Source of the DNA: Planctomycetota bacterium | Lineage (GTDB): Bacteria > Planctomycetota > Phycisphaerae > Sedimentisphaerales > Anaerobacaceae | DNA: 58,887 nt | Assembly (NCBI GenBank): GCA_019456195.1 | Contig: VRUK01000014.1 | Coordinates: 1-58,887 of the forward strand | Reading direction: 5' to 3' | Part shown: positions 1 to 8,014 of the stretch, one piece after another | Position numbering within the stretch: position 1 is the first letter of the stretch | Layout of the letters: each line of letters begins with the position of its first letter | Position numbers and translations under genes: made by a program | The notes under the pieces: generated by a model | The model's input: only the letters and a program-made list of their open reading frames with translations | What the model was told of the DNA's origin: nothing | Database searches by the model: none

Positions 1-58
1 CATGGCCGATGAAGACGAACTGATCAGTCATATTCAACGTCTTCAAAAATTGACTTAA
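1..58 (+). CDS. C-terminal end of a gene cut by the window edge (tentative)
   Basis: An open frame runs from the left edge to a TAA at 56-58. The visible part, about 18 residues, is charged and helix-like (it ends IQRLQKLT). The ATG at position 2 has no visible upstream context, so this is more likely the tail of a longer protein than a complete gene. Nothing about function can be said. Confidence 0.3.
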   Translation, partial: MADEDELISHIQRLQKLT

Positions 59-513
59 CTGAGATCAGGCTCGATCCCCACGGTGATCGCAGCCCGGGTA
101 AATGCTGCGCATATCCAGCGGATATCTCCCTCGACATAGCCTATGTGACGAGAACTTCGGGAAATACTGCACATCGTGTAAACCGGCCAGTCGGATAGCA
201 AATCCAGGGCCGAACAGGATTGGGACACCATACTTAATTCCACCCGATGCCTGAGTTCCAAAACTCACGACAAAAGGTATTTTATCCAAATCAATAACTA
301 TTCTGCCATTTCCTAAAGAATCCCGATTTTTCTACAAATCTCTCTCAAAAAACCAAAATTACCACCAAAAATCAACAAAGCGCAAGTCCTGAGCGGAGCC
401 GAAGGATCAACCACATTTTCACCCAAAATCCCAATAATCAATAATCACTCATCAATAATCATTTGAAAGTGCTTGCTTCGAGGAAAGGTAGGGCCAAAGA
501 TGCCAAAGCCAGC

Positions 514-553
514 TAAATCTGTTAAAATCAGTGCTAATCCGTGAAATCAGTGG
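514..553. repeat. four-unit repeat with 10-bp phasing
   Basis: The sequence reads as about four degenerate copies of AATC(T/A/C)GTGNN, at one copy per 10 bp: AATCTGTTAA, AATCAGTGCT, AATCCGTGAA, ATCAGTGG. The period matches one helical turn. Similar AATCNGTG-type strings occur as dispersed intergenic repeats in several bacterial groups (recalled, not searched). No function is assigned. Confidence 0.45.
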
Positions 554-579
554 CAAAATATCGGCATGGTTCAGAACAG

Positions 580-686
580 GGTAACACTTTTCTATGCCCT
601 ACAAGTTACCATTTTCTCCGCAACTCCTGTTTTGATAGACTGTTATGATTGTTCGTGGCCATTGCAGCAGCTTGAAAAGTGTTACC
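580..686. repeat. 13-bp perfect inverted repeat flanking 81 bp
   Basis: GGTAACACTTTTC at 580-592 is the exact reverse complement of GAAAAGTGTTACC at 674-686. The 81 bp between them hold no gene. This could be the ends of a small non-autonomous element or the stem of a long hairpin. No clear target-site duplication was seen. Confidence 0.4.
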
Positions 687-874
687 TTGTGGTATATGAA
701 ATTGAACCAGGCCGAAAAATTGTTTAATTTTGTTGGTTTTTGGTGTTTTTTGTCGAAAATCGGGCGATTTGTTCTACCGGGGGCCAGCATGAGCATCATA
801 CAATCACGCAGACGCGAAGCAGTGGAGTAATTAAAACAGTGCGAACCGAAGGTAGAAATGCGGTTAGCATATCC

Positions 875-903
875 GGGCAACCACATGGGATTGCCCCTAC
901 GTT
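875..903. repeat. small palindromic dispersed repeat
   Basis: GGGCAA at 875-880 pairs with TTGCCC at 891-896 around a 10-nt loop, followed by CCTACG. On the other strand it reads GTAGGGGCAATCCC..., a string that resembles widespread short palindromic intergenic repeats (from memory). It lies in the gene-free stretch, with no neighbouring gene it could terminate. Confidence 0.4.
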
Positions 904-1097
904 GGAATGACCCACATTCAATTGAATATTTGTGATCGCTTAGTTTGCTTGAGTCAGCCGTTTCCGGATAATCCTGACTTTCTTTCATATCGTTTGTTGG
1001 GTGGCCTGGCTGAAGCAATAAACACCTGTTTCAGGTTTCACAAGGATTTGCTGCGGAAAAGCTTACAATAAAATCCCTAAGTTTGAGTTAAATATTC

Positions 1098-1125
1098 TTG
1101 ACGCAGTGCCGGGCTAACCTATAAT
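1098..1125 (+). promoter_or_regulatory. strong sigma-70-type promoter for the PfkB kinase gene
   Basis: TTGACG at 1098-1103 and a perfect TATAAT at 1120-1125 are 16 bp apart. Transcription would start near 1132, giving a leader of about 150 nt before the PfkB-type gene. It is one of the best promoter matches in the window. Confidence 0.6.
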
Positions 1126-1156
1126 GGATAATATACGGTATGTAATATTAGGAGGG

Positions 1157-1187
1157 AAGAGCGAACGAAACGAGGGATCGCTCTTTT
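1157..1187 (+). promoter_or_regulatory. leader hairpin, possible attenuator
   Basis: AAGAGCGA at 1157-1164 pairs perfectly with TCGCTCTT at 1178-1185 around a 13-nt loop and runs into a short T-tract (1184-1187). It lies in the transcript from the promoter at 1098-1125, upstream of the kinase gene. It could be an attenuator, or the terminator of a roughly 55-nt RNA. An AGGAGG-like string sits just before the stem at 1150-1156 but has no start codon at the right distance. Confidence 0.4.
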
Positions 1188-1285
1188 GACGCTGGCTGTC
1201 TTTTTTCGATAATCTGCTGCCCCGTGCCGGCTCGGTCTATGCCCTTTACAGCCGATGACATTTTTTTTTTGTGGGAATCGACAGG

Positions 1286-2221
1286 ATGAATCATGTTCTG
1301 GTAATTGGATCTGCTACGATTGACCGGGTTGAGCAACCTGGTATCAGTGCTGTTAAGATGGGCGGTGTAGTCACCTATGCTGGTATCACATTTCGGAAAC
1401 ACGGTTTGCGTACAGTTGTGATATCCAACATAGCAACACAAGATGTAGGGTTGTTCCGGATACTCCGCAAGCAGAATATTCAGCTTTTCAATGGCGTGAC
1501 GAAGACCACAACAATGTTTGTAAACCATGTTGATGGAGATGAACGATGGCAGGAGATGCCCGTTCGTGCAGCGCCAATAACCGCTGGTCAGTTACAGAGC
1601 ACTATTCAGCATTTCGATCACATTTACTTGGGGCCACTGCACCCACTTGACATTGAGCGAGAGCTTCTCAGGCTTGCCCCAGAAAAAGGAATTTGGGTTA
1701 CTCTTGATGTCCAGGGATACGTTCGCCGAGTCGAGAAAGGAAAAGTGCGACCAGGTATCTCGGAAGATTTACATGAGGCACTCTTGGCTTGTACAATTAT
1801 CGGCGCTGATCGAACGGAACTTCAAGTAATTCTTGACGCTTACCAAATGGGAATTGGTGAGCTTATGAATGCGTATAAATTAAGTGAAATAGTTGTTACT
1901 AATGGAAGTGAGGGCGGGCGTGTCGTGTTGATGTCGGGCGAGGTAGTCAGCTATAAGGCACAGCGGATCAACCATGCCGTAGATGCGACAGGTGCTGGAG
2001 ATGTTTTTTTTGCCGCATATCTCGTTTCACGGTTACACCGGCGCCGCAGTGTCATGGTTGCGTGCAGGCACGCCGCTCTCGTAGCAGCAAGGCAGGTTCA
2101 GGGGCGGTACATTCCAGAGGACTTATTGAGAGTAGAGAGATTTAGGGATGTGAAACCTTCGTTTTTTTCAACCCTGGCTGACCCACGAGATGGATTGGAA
2201 AAGGTGTTGGGTTTCTCTTGA
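1286..2221 (+). CDS. PfkB-family carbohydrate/nucleoside kinase
   Basis: Predicted cytosolic sugar or nucleoside kinase of the ribokinase/PfkB family, 311 residues counted from ATG 1286. The N-terminus carries the substrate-side glycine pair (KMGGVVTY). The C-terminal signature DATGAGD sits at about residues 233-239; its last Asp is the catalytic base in this family, and the motif forms the anion hole. An in-frame GTG at 1271 would add five residues, but it follows a run of ten T and has no ribosome site, so the ATG is preferred (with a weak AGG at 1283-1285). The gene lies 388 bp upstream of a cytidylyltransferase/phosphatidyltransferase fusion on the same strand. The substrate cannot be told from sequence; an inositol- or sugar-alcohol-related role is only inferred from that neighbour. 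Confidence 0.85.
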   Translation: MNHVLVIGSATIDRVEQPGISAVKMGGVVTYAGITFRKHGLRTVVISNIATQDVGLFRILRKQNIQLFNGVTKTTTMFVNHVDGDERWQEMPVRAAPITAGQLQSTIQHFDHIYLGPLHPLDIERELLRLAPEKGIWVTLDVQGYVRRVEKGKVRPGISEDLHEALLACTIIGADRTELQVILDAYQMGIGELMNAYKLSEIVVTNGSEGGRVVLMSGEVVSYKAQRINHAVDATGAGDVFFAAYLVSRLHRRRSVMVACRHAALVAARQVQGRYIPEDLLRVERFRDVKPSFFSTLADPRDGLEKVLGFS

Positions 2222-2608
2222 CACACGTGCTTTGTAGAGAAGGTAGATCTGGAAGTTTAAAGTCGATTCATGCCTAATGAGAGCATCAAAGCCAACTGTG
2301 AAGATGCGCTGGATCTCCCGGATATCCCGTAATTATCAAAGCGAGGTGTGACAAGTCTCGGCTTCCGACAAATTTTCCCTTGGCGCAAAGGACGATCTCT
2401 TATATGTATGAGGGCGGCTTATCTCGAACATACATTCTGTAGAGTAAGTTGTTCGATGGAATTTTGAAGTGTAAAGACATGTTCGCTAACGTAGTTGGAA
2501 GATGGCATCTTGTATGGTCCGTCGGCATATTCCTGCACAAATTTACCGAGCAGAAAGCTTACGTAATGACCAATGAGTTTATAGCTGGTAAACAAAAGGA
2601 TTAAGACT
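2222..2608. other. 387-bp intergenic stretch
   Basis: No recognisable gene. A 41-codon plus-strand frame (2479-2604, open without a start back to 2443) ends just before the next gene and has a reasonable amino-acid mix (for example WHLVWSVGIF). An overlapping minus-strand frame is equally long and equally plausible by eye, so neither is called. It may be the remains of a decayed gene. No hairpin terminator or strong promoter was found. Confidence 0.35.
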
Positions 2609-3961
2609 ATGAAATGTCTTATACTCGCCGCTGGTAAAGGAAGCAGATTAGCATCAAGGGGTGATTCAAAGCCCCTTGTTTCGTTTCTGGGGCTATCCCT
2701 CATTGAGCGAACTATCTTGACAGCACAAAGCTGTGGTCTTACGGAGTTTTATGTTGTCACTGGCTACAGCGGTCATAACGTGAGGGCCTTCTTAGATAAA
2801 TTCAGCCAAGAGAAAAATCTAAATATTATCTCTGTCATAAATGACGATTGGGAAAAAGAAAATGGTCTATCCGTTCTTAAGGCGAAGGAATTATTGGATG
2901 AAACATTCATTCTAATGATGGTTGATCACCTCTTTGATAGGGAGATTCTGCTTAAACTAAAAGACCAACAGATACAAGAAAATGAAGTAATATTGGCCGT
3001 TGATTCAAATGTAAGCTCAAACAGCCTGGTAGATATTGACGATGTCACGAAAGTCCTCGTAAAAGATGGAAGAATCCTCGACATTGGTAAGAATATCAAT
3101 GAATATAACGCATTTGATACTGGCTTTTTCCTTTGCAGTCCATCAATCTTTACTGCTATAGAAAAAAGCATTACCCTTGATAATGACAGTACGCTTTCAG
3201 GCGGAATAAGGATACTGGCCAACGCTAATGCCGTCCGGGCACTCGACATATCTGGAAACTTCTGGATGGATTTAGATGATATAAATGCCTTTCGTAAAGC
3301 CCAAAAGCATATTTTGAGAAAATTAAAGAAGTTCTCCGATGGTCCTGTTTCACAATATCTCAATAGACCTATATCCACAAGAATCACACGATTTCTTGTC
3401 AAGACTAAGATTACCCCGAACCAGATATCTTTTTTTTCATTTTTACTTTGTTTAATATCATCTTTTTTGTTTTTGAAAAGTGGTTACGCTACCCTATTGT
3501 CTGGTGCAGTTCTTGCTCAAATCGCATCTATTATTGACGGCTGTGACGGTGAAATAGCGAGGCTGAAATACCAGTCTACGGCTTTTGGGGGATGGTATGA
3601 TGCCGTTCTAGATCGTTATGCGGACGCTTTTCTTCTGTTCGGATTGACTTGTCATATCTATTTTTTAAACGACAACTTCTTGTATATCATCGTCGGTTTT
3701 TTCGCTCTTATAGGCACATTTATGAACAGCTACACTGCTGACAAATACGATTCTTTAATGAAAAAAAGACTCGGTCCCAAAGATCATTATTTCAGAATTG
3801 GTCGCGATATCAGAATATTGATTATATTTCTTGGAGCCTTAATAAATCAAATACTCTTGATCCTTTTCATAATTGGGATGCTGACAAATGTTGAAAATAT
3901 CAGGAGAGTGTTGATTCTGAATAAAGATGAAAGAAATCGAATGTGTAAAAAAGAAGATTGA
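2609..3961 (+). CDS. fused NTP-transferase / CDP-alcohol phosphatidyltransferase (IPCT-DIPPS type)
   Basis: A 450-residue bifunctional protein. Residues 1-235 are a sugar-nucleotidyltransferase-type cytidylyltransferase: LAAGKGSRL at 6-14, then KPLVSFLG, and a metal-binding Asp in MMVDHLFD near 105. Residues 250-430 are a membrane CDP-alcohol phosphatidyltransferase with several transmembrane helices. Its signature D-x2-D-G-x2-A-R-x8-G-x3-D-x3-D is complete: D310, D313, G314, A317, R318, G327, D331, D335. The same two-domain order is known from inositol-1-phosphate cytidylyltransferase/di-myo-inositol-phosphate-phosphate synthases, which make CDP-inositol and join it to inositol phosphate for the solute DIP. 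A lipid-headgroup role is the main alternative. The gene overlaps the next by 35 bp and is noticeably AT-rich compared with later parts of the window. Confidence 0.8.
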   Translation: MKCLILAAGKGSRLASRGDSKPLVSFLGLSLIERTILTAQSCGLTEFYVVTGYSGHNVRAFLDKFSQEKNLNIISVINDDWEKENGLSVLKAKELLDETFILMMVDHLFDREILLKLKDQQIQENEVILAVDSNVSSNSLVDIDDVTKVLVKDGRILDIGKNINEYNAFDTGFFLCSPSIFTAIEKSITLDNDSTLSGGIRILANANAVRALDISGNFWMDLDDINAFRKAQKHILRKLKKFSDGPVSQYLNRPISTRITRFLVKTKITPNQISFFSFLLCLISSFLFLKSGYATLLSGAVLAQIASIIDGCDGEIARLKYQSTAFGGWYDAVLDRYADAFLLFGLTCHIYFLNDNFLYIIVGFFALIGTFMNSYTADKYDSLMKKRLGPKDHYFRIGRDIRILIIFLGALINQILLILFIIGMLTNVENIRRVLILNKDERNRMCKKED

Positions 3962-4499
3962 AAAGATTATCAAGAATTCCCTGGTTCCTGAAGACCCAGT
4001 ACACTCAAAAAACACCTTGGAGTGGCTGCTTAAATTAAAGCCTGATGCTGATGAAGCCTTAAAGATCGCCGCTTTAGCTCATGATATAGAAAGAGCTATT
4101 GAAAAACGTAAAGTGAAGCGAAAAGATTATAAAGATTACGATAAGTTCAAGAATGCCCATGCCTTAAATAGTGCCGAGATTTTGTTAGAAATAATGAAAA
4201 AGTGTAACGTAAGTACAGAATTGGCTGATAATGTCTTTCACCTGATACGCTTTCACGAAACGGGCGGTTCGAGACGTGTGAACATATTAAGAGGTGCCGA
4301 TGGCATCTCGTTTTTCCATGTCAATCTCCCTGAATACTTCAGCCGGAATAGTAAAAAGGAAACAGAAAAAAGGTGGTTTTGGGGTTACAGGAGATTATCA
4401 GAGAAAGAAAAAATAATAATTGCAAAGTTCAATTATCAGGATGACGAACTTAATGCTCTCGTAACGACTTGGCTGGAAAAATCTCAACGCTGTTTATAA
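3927..4499 (+). CDS. HD-domain-like protein, DUF4202 type
   Basis: A 190-residue soluble protein that resembles the DUF4202 family (recognised from memory). It has the histidine/aspartate pattern of HD-type metal phosphohydrolases: H26 in VHSKNTLEW, H52-D53 in AALAHDIERA, H78 in NAHALNSAEI, H105 and H110 in LIRFHETGG, and D125. It begins inside the end of the preceding gene (35-bp overlap). An in-frame TGA at 3918-3920 rules out a longer form, so the overlap is real and suggests translational coupling. A phosphatase or phosphodiesterase acting on the product or intermediate of the upstream fusion enzyme is a reasonable inference, not shown by the sequence. Confidence 0.7.
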   Translation: MKEIECVKKKIEKIIKNSLVPEDPVHSKNTLEWLLKLKPDADEALKIAALAHDIERAIEKRKVKRKDYKDYDKFKNAHALNSAEILLEIMKKCNVSTELADNVFHLIRFHETGGSRRVNILRGADGISFFHVNLPEYFSRNSKKETEKRWFWGYRRLSEKEKIIIAKFNYQDDELNALVTTWLEKSQRCL

Positions 4500-4646
4500 C
4501 CACATCACTGGTAATCGTTATTCAGGGAGTTTACATAAGCCGTTGAAATTAAACAATTTCGAATTTTTAAGCAGGACAGGAGCAACAACAGATTCCAAAA
4601 TCGACATGGGGGAGATTGACAGCAGAAATACACTGAGAAACTTATC

Positions 4647-4798
4647 TGAAATTCAGGAATATCACTCAAAAAGTCCCCGGCCCCTAGTCCCCTACAGAAA
4701 AGCAAGTGAGCACACACCGGGGGCAAGCTTTGGATAAACTCTGGGTAAACTAAGAAAGTACCCGCCGGGGACTTTTTGAGTGATATTCCTGAATTTCA
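4647..4798. repeat. 152-bp element bounded by a 34-bp perfect inverted repeat
   Basis: Positions 4647-4680 are the exact reverse complement of 4765-4798, over 34 bases with no mismatch; the arms begin TGAAATTCAGGAATATC and end in GTCCCCGG. The 84 bp between them have no credible gene. The transcript would fold into a very long stem. The element sits between the end of the DUF4202-type gene (4499) and the iron-regulated promoter (4818). Either a MITE-like non-autonomous element or an unusually long terminator hairpin would fit; no clean target duplication is visible. The rest of the gap, 4500-4646, holds nothing recognisable. Confidence 0.75.
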
Positions 4799-4817
4799 AA
4801 AATTTTTCAAAATTTGC

Positions 4818-4846
4818 TTGCAAAGTTAGGCTAAACTAACTATATT
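4818..4846 (+). promoter_or_regulatory. promoter with an IdeR/DtxR-like iron box in its spacer
   Basis: TTGCAA at 4818-4823 and TATATT at 4841-4846 are separated by exactly 17 bp. The spacer holds GTTAGGCTAAACTAA (4825-4839), whose core TTAGGCTAA equals the centre of the known IdeR/DtxR operator consensus TTAGGTTAGGCTAACCTAA. A second TTAGGATTAGCTTA follows at 4845-4858. A repressor bound here would cover the -10/-35 region. This matches the DtxR-type regulator encoded directly downstream, so metal-dependent autoregulation of the regulator-feoB unit is likely. Confidence 0.6.
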
Positions 4847-4884
4847 AGGATTAGCTTATAAAGTAATTGAAAACAGCTATTTTT

Positions 4885-5592
4885 ATGGCAAAAAACTATA
4901 ATTTAAGCGCCTCATTGGAAGATTATCTTGAGGCCATACTGAATCTATCCAGCGAATCCAGCTTCGCCCGGAGTAAAGATATAGCCAAATCGCTCGGGGT
5001 ATCGAGGTCATCGGTTACGGGGGCAATGCGTGTGTTGAAGGAAAAGGGGCTGGCCAACTATAAGCCCTACGACTATGTAACACTCACAGAATCCGGCCGG
5101 AGTGCGGCAGCCGAGATTGCCCGGAAACATAATATCCTGAAGTCCTTTTTTATCGATGTCCTGGGAGTTGAGGCGGAAGTAGCCCAGAAGGCGGCATGTA
5201 AAACCGAACATGAGCTTGGGCCGGAGATTATTACAAAGCTTCTGTGTTTTATCGAGTTCGTAACTCAAAGCAGTAAAAATGGACGTGATCTGGCGGACGA
5301 ATTTCAGAAATTCTGTAAAAACATTAATCAGCATGTCAAAGTAAGCGAGATAACCACAATGGAAGATGAGAAAAGAAGGCAGCTGTCGAAAGTTAAGGCA
5401 GGTGAAACAGTAAAGTTAGCGGGCATAGAGGCCGGACGGGATTTACACAGCCGACTTGCATCAATGGGGCTTGTAACAAACGTGGAAATAACAGTCGTAA
5501 GGAACAGCGAGCGAGGGCCTTTTGTGATAAGCGTTAAGAACTCAAAGATGATGTTAGGCAGGGAGATGGCCCATAAGATTATGGTTTTATGA
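4885..5592 (+). CDS. DtxR/MntR-family metalloregulator fused to a FeoA domain
   Basis: A 235-residue protein from ATG 4885 (an upstream in-frame TTG at 4867 is less likely). Residues 8-60 form the winged-helix DNA-binding domain with the helix SRSSVTGAMRVLKEKGL. Residues 60-145 are the dimerisation/metal domain. Metal ligands fit the family: D13 and E16 in LEDYLEAI, H82 in ARKHN, and C105, E108, H109 in ACKTEHE. The Cys at this position is DtxR/IdeR-like, whereas D13/E16 are MntR-like. Residues about 165-235 are a FeoA/SH3-like domain of the kind that partners FeoB. It should sense intracellular Fe(II) (or Mn) and repress the adjacent operon through the iron box upstream. feoB follows after 89 bp. 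No separate feoA gene is present. Confidence 0.85.
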   Translation: MAKNYNLSASLEDYLEAILNLSSESSFARSKDIAKSLGVSRSSVTGAMRVLKEKGLANYKPYDYVTLTESGRSAAAEIARKHNILKSFFIDVLGVEAEVAQKAACKTEHELGPEIITKLLCFIEFVTQSSKNGRDLADEFQKFCKNINQHVKVSEITTMEDEKRRQLSKVKAGETVKLAGIEAGRDLHSRLASMGLVTNVEITVVRNSERGPFVISVKNSKMMLGREMAHKIMVL

Positions 5593-5681
5593 AAATAAGC
5601 AGTTTGTGAGCAAGTCATTTTTTGGGAAACATTATTCAATCTACTATCACAGCATAAACAAAGCTGTTAGACAGCGGTATT

Positions 5682-7766
5682 ATGGACAAGAAAATTAAAG
5701 TAGCCCTGGCCGGAAATCCTAACAGCGGAAAAACATCCATTTTCAATATGCTGACCGGTGCGCACCAGCATGTGGGGAATTATCCCGGCGTAACGGTTGA
5801 AAAGAAAGAGGGCACTTTTAAGTATGCCGGTTTCGAAATAACTCTTGTGGATTTGCCCGGAACATACAGCCTGAGTGCTTATTCGATAGAAGAGCTTGTT
5901 GCCCGTAACTTCGTGATAGAGGAGCATCCGGATGTAGTGGTTGATATCATCGATGCGTCCAATATCGAGAGGAACTTGTATTTAGCGACCCAGCTTATCG
6001 AAATGAATGCACCGCTGGTGCTGGCGTTTAATATGAGTGATATGGCCGAGCAAAAGGGATTGAAGTTCGATATCGGACAGTTGTCTCAGCTTATGGAAGC
6101 AGAGATAGTGTCAACCGTCGGCAATAAGGGCAAAGGTAAAACAGAGCTGCTCGATGTTATTATCAGAACATCCGGACAGGATAGGCGACAGCGTATTCAT
6201 AAGGTACACTACGGCGAAGAAATTGAGCATGAACTGGGGGAAATCGGAATACTCCTTGCCGATAAAGAGCAACAATTAGTAGAAAAATACGGTTCACGAT
6301 GGTTAGCCGTCAAACTACTGGAACACGACTCTGATATAACGGTAAAAGTCCACAGCCGGGAGGTACTCGAAGCCGTTACAGCCGGCATCGAACATCTTAA
6401 AAGTATTTTTGCCGATGAGCCGGAAATTGTAATGGCGGACCGGCGGTATGGTTTCATATCAGGTGCTTGTCAGGAAACTGTCAAAACTACGGTCGAATCG
6501 CGTCACAGTTACAGCGATAGGATAGATGCGATAGTAACAAATCGTATTCTCGGGCTGCCGATATTTTTGTTATTGATGTATTTAGTGTTTCTTTCGACAT
6601 TTAAGATAGGCAAATATCCGATGGGCTGGCTCGAACAATTTTTCGGCTGGGCGGGAATAACGATAGCCGGTTTTTGGCCGGTGGGCAGTGAAAGCTGGCT
6701 CAAGTCCCTTTTGGTAGATGGTGTTATAGGTGGAGTAGGGGGGGTGATTGTTTTCCTGCCGAATATTCTGCTGTTGTTTCTTGCGATTGCGCTTCTTGAG
6801 GATTCCGGCTATATGGCCAGAGCGGCCTTTATTATGGACAGAGTAATGCACAAAATAGGCCTGCATGGCAAAAGCTTTATACCGATGCTTATCGGTTTCG
6901 GATGTTCGGTGCCGGCCATCATGGCAACGCGAATCCTCGAAAACAAACGCAACAGATTGACAACAATGATGGCAATACCATTGATGAGCTGCGGTGCGAG
7001 GTTGACTATCTATATGCTTATAATACCAGCCTTTTTTCCGGAAAAATGGCATGGGCCGATGCTGTGGCTTATTTATTTGATAGGAATTATATTATCGATT
7101 GTTGTTATCAAGGTTTTACGATTGACCGTCTTTAAGGGTGAGACCACGCCATTTGTTATGGAATTGCCGCCTTATCGTATGCCTACGGGTAAATCCGTCT
7201 GTATTCATATGTGGCACAGAGGGTGGATGTATCTGAGAAAAGCGGGGACAATAATCCTGGCCGTATCGATTATACTGTGGGCAGCGATGAGTTATCCAAA
7301 ACCGAGTGAGCAGTCTCTGGCAGACTTGAATCCTGAGCAGGCCCAGCAAAAAAAGCTGGAACATTCGGTGATTGGAAGGATAGGGCAAGCCATAGAGCCG
7401 GCATTGAAACCACTTGGTTTTGACTGGAAAATCGGGACGGCCCTTATAGGGGCAACTGCCGCCAAAGAGGTGTTCGTATCACAATTGGCAATAGTATTCG
7501 CAGTCAGCTCACAAGAGGCGGGGGCTGATGGTGAGAAAAGTACGCAAAATTTGCGGGAAAAATTGCAGGCGAATTATACGCCTTTGACGGGTTTTTGTAT
7601 AATGCTGTTTTGCCTTATTAGCGCACCGTGTGTGGCGACGATTGCGATGACAAGGCAGGAAACAAATTCGTGGGGCTGGGCGTTGTTTCAATTCTTCGGC
7701 CTGACGGCTTTGGCTTATGTAGTAACTCTTATCGTTTATCAGATTGGCAATTCTATATCAGGTTAG
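5682..7766 (+). CDS. feoB: ferrous iron transporter FeoB
   Basis: A 694-residue Fe(II) uptake protein of the inner membrane. The N-terminal GTPase domain shows G1 GNPNSGKT (11-18), G2 in PGVTVE with T38, G3 DLPG (57-60) and G4 NMSD (117-120). A helical linker follows, then a polytopic membrane domain with the two Gate regions (for example PNILLLFLAIALLEDSGYM and LIGFGCSVPAIM, where the conserved Cys lies) and a C-terminal part ending in transmembrane segments. Length and order are those of full FeoB. It is downstream of the DtxR-FeoA fusion, which supplies the FeoA partner. Expression is probably controlled from the iron-box promoter. Confidence 0.95.
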   Translation: MDKKIKVALAGNPNSGKTSIFNMLTGAHQHVGNYPGVTVEKKEGTFKYAGFEITLVDLPGTYSLSAYSIEELVARNFVIEEHPDVVVDIIDASNIERNLYLATQLIEMNAPLVLAFNMSDMAEQKGLKFDIGQLSQLMEAEIVSTVGNKGKGKTELLDVIIRTSGQDRRQRIHKVHYGEEIEHELGEIGILLADKEQQLVEKYGSRWLAVKLLEHDSDITVKVHSREVLEAVTAGIEHLKSIFADEPEIVMADRRYGFISGACQETVKTTVESRHSYSDRIDAIVTNRILGLPIFLLLMYLVFLSTFKIGKYPMGWLEQFFGWAGITIAGFWPVGSESWLKSLLVDGVIGGVGGVIVFLPNILLLFLAIALLEDSGYMARAAFIMDRVMHKIGLHGKSFIPMLIGFGCSVPAIMATRILENKRNRLTTMMAIPLMSCGARLTIYMLIIPAFFPEKWHGPMLWLIYLIGIILSIVVIKVLRLTVFKGETTPFVMELPPYRMPTGKSVCIHMWHRGWMYLRKAGTIILAVSIILWAAMSYPKPSEQSLADLNPEQAQQKKLEHSVIGRIGQAIEPALKPLGFDWKIGTALIGATAAKEVFVSQLAIVFAVSSQEAGADGEKSTQNLREKLQANYTPLTGFCIMLFCLISAPCVATIAMTRQETNSWGWALFQFFGLTALAYVVTLIVYQIGNSISG

Positions 7767-8014
7767 AAACGCCTATTTAGAAAATTACAATTATAAAGAC
7801 AAGGGCCGAGATTTTCTTCATTCTTAGTCTTGAGATTTTTCATTGGTGCTGTATAGATAGGGTGGCGGATGGATTTATGATTTGCTAAATTAAGATGGAA
7901 TATTGTACAATAGGGGCCAGCAGAAATAGCAGCTTCACCCGAACAAACAGAGCGAACACAAAGTATATTATTATAAGCCTTCGTTGGTGATGAGATTTTA
8001 ATCTAAGGTAAGAT

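Larger units (their letters stand above)
59..1097. other. gene-free, repeat-rich stretch
   Basis: About 1 kb without a convincing gene. Short open frames on both strands lack ribosome binding sites and recognisable domains. The stretch holds several short repeats that look like dispersed intergenic elements: a 10-bp phased repeat (514-553), a 13-bp inverted repeat pair (580-592 and 674-686), a small palindrome (875-903), and near 385-411 a 'gtcctgagcggagccgaagg'-type sequence of the kind often found repeated between genes. It behaves as a collecting site for non-coding elements. Confidence 0.5.

Noticed and set aside
55..289. Two overlapping minus-strand frames of 68 and 74 codons at the left edge
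   Set aside because: They shadow each other, have no ribosome site and no recognised domain. A decayed gene fragment is possible but cannot be supported.
599..1018. 139-codon minus-strand frame in the repeat-rich stretch
   Set aside because: It runs through repeats and palindromes, with an odd composition and no ribosome site.
1150..1285. Known riboswitch class in the kinase leader
   Set aside because: Conserved cores of c-di-GMP, fluoride and other common riboswitches were not matched by eye.
1148..1528. Minus-strand frame opposite the PfkB start
   Set aside because: Shadow of the kinase gene and its leader.
2419..2703. Minus-strand frame overlapping the start of the transferase fusion
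   Set aside because: It overlaps a clear gene and has no family or ribosome site. The half lying in the gap is described only as intergenic.
4543..4737. 64-codon plus-strand frame in the inverted-repeat element
   Set aside because: It covers one arm and the loop of the 34-bp inverted repeat and has no domain.
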